Assembly (NCBI GenBank): GCA_946548895.1
Contig: CAMNQF010000038.1
Coordinates: forward strand, 1 to 32,296
Direction: 5' to 3'
DNA from: an uncultured bacterium
GTDB lineage: Bacteria; Bacillota; Clostridia; Oscillospirales; Oscillospiraceae
DNA length: 32,296 nucleotides
The notes below the pieces were generated by a model, which saw only the letters and a list, made by a program, of their open reading frames with translations, ran no database searches and was not told the DNA's origin. How positions within the stretch are numbered: position 1 is the first letter of the stretch; each line of letters starts with the position of its first letter. The position numbers were made by a program, and so were the translations under genes. Shown here piece after piece: positions 30,756 through 32,296 of this stretch.

Positions 30756-31684
30756 TTCCAGCCATTCCCACGCTGTTACCCATGCCGTTCGCGCAGAACG
30801 GCGAACGGCGCGACATTCTCGAAAACAACACCATTCCCGGCTCCGCCGACGCCTCATGGGCCACAGGCTTCCCGCCGGTGACGCGCATCAACAAGCAGGC
30901 CGGCGGCAAGCCGCCATATGGACTTGATTTTCAGGGAATTTTTTATGTTCTCAGCCAGCATCTTTTTTTTCTTCAGTCCGGGGGCGTCTACCCCTGGCAG
31001 GGAGCCAACGGCGACTTTCCCGGCCTTGATTACCTGGCCGGCGCGCATGTGCTGGGCAGCAACGGACAAGAATACATAGCCCTTAATCCGTCCGGCCCCA
31101 ATGTGCCGAAAGGGAGTGGCGGATTTGTCGGGCCTGTCGATCCGGTAACTGATGCAACCAATGAGTATTGGCGCAATGCCACTCCCAAAACTGATGCCGC
31201 AGGCCTGCGCCGTGGCGGCATTGCAGCCTACTACAACGTGACCTTCGGCGGTAGTGACGGCAGACGCCCGATTTTCTGGGGCGAAACCGAAGCTGACGAA
31301 AATTACGTTTTGTGCGACGGCGGTTCGGACGGGGCCGGCGGCATTGTGCCTGACTTGCGCGGGCGCATGATTATGGGCGCGTCCGATGCCCACCCGGCCG
31401 GCGAATCCGGCGGCTCGGAGACCCATACCCACAGTCTTTCCGGCACTGTCGGGGCCACAACGCTGACAGTTAATCAATTGGCGAGCCATACCCATGTTGT
31501 TCCCAATCAAACGGGGAAAAATACGTCCGGCAGTCATATCGGCGGGTGGAGTTGGGGATCACCTATCAATACCTATGCGACAGGAGGTTCCCAACCACAT
31601 GCGCATGACCTCGCGGCTTCCAGCGACGCGGCCTCATCATTGCCGCCCTGGTATACTTTGACGTTGGTCATGCGCATCGCATGA
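30752..31684 (+). CDS. Tail fibre with collar-like tip (currently expressed variant)
   Basis: The 310-residue protein has an N-terminal attachment part (RRDILENNTIPGSADASWATGFP), a middle with PPYGLDFQGIFYVLSQH, a collar-like domain (CDGGSDGAGGIVPDLRGRM, ETHTHSLSGTVGATTLT) and a C-terminal tip of 72 residues ending LPPWYTLTLVMRIA. The DNA coding SLSGTVGATTL is one arm of a 37-bp inverted repeat; the whole tip lies in the invertible segment and can be exchanged with the minus-strand copy. It probably contacts the host surface. Confidence 0.85.
   Translation: MIPAIPTLLPMPFAQNGERRDILENNTIPGSADASWATGFPPVTRINKQAGGKPPYGLDFQGIFYVLSQHLFFLQSGGVYPWQGANGDFPGLDYLAGAHVLGSNGQEYIALNPSGPNVPKGSGGFVGPVDPVTDATNEYWRNATPKTDAAGLRRGGIAAYYNVTFGGSDGRRPIFWGETEADENYVLCDGGSDGAGGIVPDLRGRMIMGASDAHPAGESGGSETHTHSLSGTVGATTLTVNQLASHTHVVPNQTGKNTSGSHIGGWSWGSPINTYATGGSQPHAHDLAASSDAASSLPPWYTLTLVMRIA
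31431..31467 (+). repeat. Left inverted repeat of the fibre-tip switch (IR-L)
   Basis: 37 bases starting ACAGTCTTTCCGGCACTG, identical to the reverse complement of 31888-31924 except at one base (A at 31459 versus G). Both versions encode S-L-S-G-T-V-G-A-T-T-L, the differing base being silent. ACAGT and ACTGT within it form a small internal dyad. Confidence 0.9.
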
Positions 31685-31924
31685 TGTATGTCGCCGCATA
31701 GTACGGCGGCAGGTTTTCGGCCGTGACGGCAGATGCGGAAAAAGCGTGGGCATGCTCTTGAGACGAACCGTTGTATGTCGACACGCACTCATTACTTGCT
31801 TGTGGGTAACGCGGCTCACGCACACTGCCGGAAGAGAAATATGCCTTTGATCCTACTCCATGATTATGACTCGGCATTTGCGCCGTGGTCAGCGTCGTGG
31901 CCCCGACAGTGCCGGAAAGACTGT
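31668..31924 (-). CDS. Silent alternative fibre-tip cassette
   Basis: The minus strand encodes SLSGTVGATTL and then TTAQMPSHNHGVGSKAYF, a middle EHAHAF motif, and LPPYYAATYIMRCA before its stop. It aligns with the plus-strand tip (T-V-N-Q-L-A-S-H-T-H, PHAHDL, LPPWYTLTLVMRIA) but is clearly diverged. Upstream of the inverted repeat the frame has no ribosome site or plausible start and reads antisense to the next gene, so it is expressed only after inversion. Confidence 0.85.
31888..31924 (-). repeat. Right inverted repeat of the fibre-tip switch (IR-R)
   Basis: Reverse-complement copy of 31431-31467, 36 of 37 bases identical. It lies 36 bases before the start of the next rightward gene, so inversion does not disturb that gene. 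Confidence 0.9.
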
Positions 31925-31959
31925 AGCAAACAAAAAAACAGCAAAAAAAGGAGTCTCTT

Positions 31960-32296
31960 ATGCGCGTTACCGTTGTTCCTGCTGACCGCCTCATTCTTGT
32001 TGACGGTGAGGGCCTGCAATTTGCTTTTGCCGCCCCGGAGGGTCTGCACGCCCTGCAATGGCAGGACGCCTCCGGGCATCTGGAATTCACGGAGGGCCGG
32101 CCGAATCAGGCGTTGACCGCGGCCGACTACGAGTCCCATGTCGCGCCGTTTGTCCAGGCATGGCAGGCCGAAAAAGCGCGTCTTGCCGAAGAGGCGGAGA
32201 AGGAGGAAGCCGCGCGCCTGGCCGAGTACAACAGCGAGTCCGCCCGCTATGCCCGCCTGCGCGCCGAGCGGGATCAGCGCGTGGCCGCCACGGACT
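31960..32296 (+). CDS. Tail fibre assembly/chaperone-like protein (3' end beyond window)
   Basis: ATG 31960 follows AAAGGAG and the frame is open to the window end (112 codons seen). The start is beta-rich (MRVTVVPADRLILVDGEGLQF) and followed by a charged coiled coil (QAEKARLAEEAEKEEAARL) and RLRAERDQRVAATD, the usual C-terminal look of small phage tail-assembly chaperones encoded after fibre genes. It likely helps fold both fibre variants. Confidence 0.7.
   Translation, partial: MRVTVVPADRLILVDGEGLQFAFAAPEGLHALQWQDASGHLEFTEGRPNQALTAADYESHVAPFVQAWQAEKARLAEEAEKEEAARLAEYNSESARYARLRAERDQRVAATD

Larger units (their letters stand above)
31431..31924. mobile_element. Candidate invertible segment switching fibre tips
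   Basis: The segment is bounded by the 37-bp inverted repeats and contains two tip-coding regions facing each other, 72 codons on the plus strand and 73 on the minus strand, whose stop codons overlap at 31668-31684. Inversion maps the minus-strand tip exactly in frame behind the fibre shaft, with a stop near 31685-31687, giving a 311-residue fibre instead of 310. The arrangement parallels the Mu G segment. No recombinase gene is visible in the window. Confidence 0.8.

Noticed and set aside
31431-31467. Gin/Hin-type crossover site in the inverted repeat
   Set aside because: I could not align the repeat with the known 26-bp gix/hix consensus; only a short ACAGT/ACTGT dyad is seen, so the recombinase type is left open.
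30752-31960. Diversity-generating retroelement acting on the fibre
   Set aside because: No reverse transcriptase and no near-identical template repeat with adenine-specific changes were seen; inverted repeats explain the second tip better.

Overview
The window is most of a temperate contractile-tailed phage (myovirus-type prophage) with a Desulfovibrio-like host signature. The host guess is an inference. It rests on high GC, a solitary type I-C ('Dvulg') CRISPR repeat close to those of Desulfovibrio, and the overall look of the phage proteins. No cas gene, tRNA, rRNA, integrase or full repressor gene is visible. Both edges cut through genes: a pentapeptide-repeat gene on the left and a tail-fibre assembly gene on the right.

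Layout. 1-630 is a divergent control region. Minus-strand transcription runs into a pentapeptide-repeat gene, and a sigma70-type promoter drives the rightward early operon. A 21-bp dyad lies inside the leftward promoter, and its half-site covers the -35 of the rightward one. 693-5531 is the early operon: a macro-domain protein, a small HTH protein, a lone CRISPR repeat, a two-zinc-finger coiled-coil protein, a replication initiator with four iterons inside its gene, a zinc-binding partner, a VRR-NUC nuclease, a DUF6378-like protein, a MazG-like protein and a small HTH protein. 5616-6670 is lysis (SAR-type GH24 endolysin and two small membrane proteins). 6938-16276 is packaging and head: terminase small and large subunits, DUF1073 portal, MuF-like protein, DUF2213 protein with an inserted RNase-toxin-like domain and a nested scaffold start, cement protein, DUF2184 capsid and DUF4054 neck protein.

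16323-18850 is a minus-strand accessory block inside the late operon. It holds a secreted SNase, a two-TM protein and an ImmA/IrrE protease with their own promoter, plus antirepressor remnants. 19050-31684 resumes the late operon: neck and tail completion, DUF3383 sheath, an HNH homing endonuclease (22405-23370), tube, tail assembly chaperone with a -1 slippery site, a short tape measure, baseplate plug, hub, spike, gp25-like, gpJ-like and DUF2612 proteins, then a collar-type tail fibre.

The most striking signals are four. (1) 31431-31924 is bounded by 37-bp inverted repeats and carries, on the minus strand, an alternative fibre tip that inversion would join in frame to the fibre shaft. (2) A solitary type I-C CRISPR repeat at 1664-1695 is a candidate RNA anti-CRISPR (Racr). 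(3) A 29-bp exact repeat precedes both the lysis operon and the tail segment that restarts after the inverted accessory block, and looks like a late-transcription control site. (4) A toxin-like domain is inserted in a head gene. Family names are from memory of protein families, with no database search behind them.
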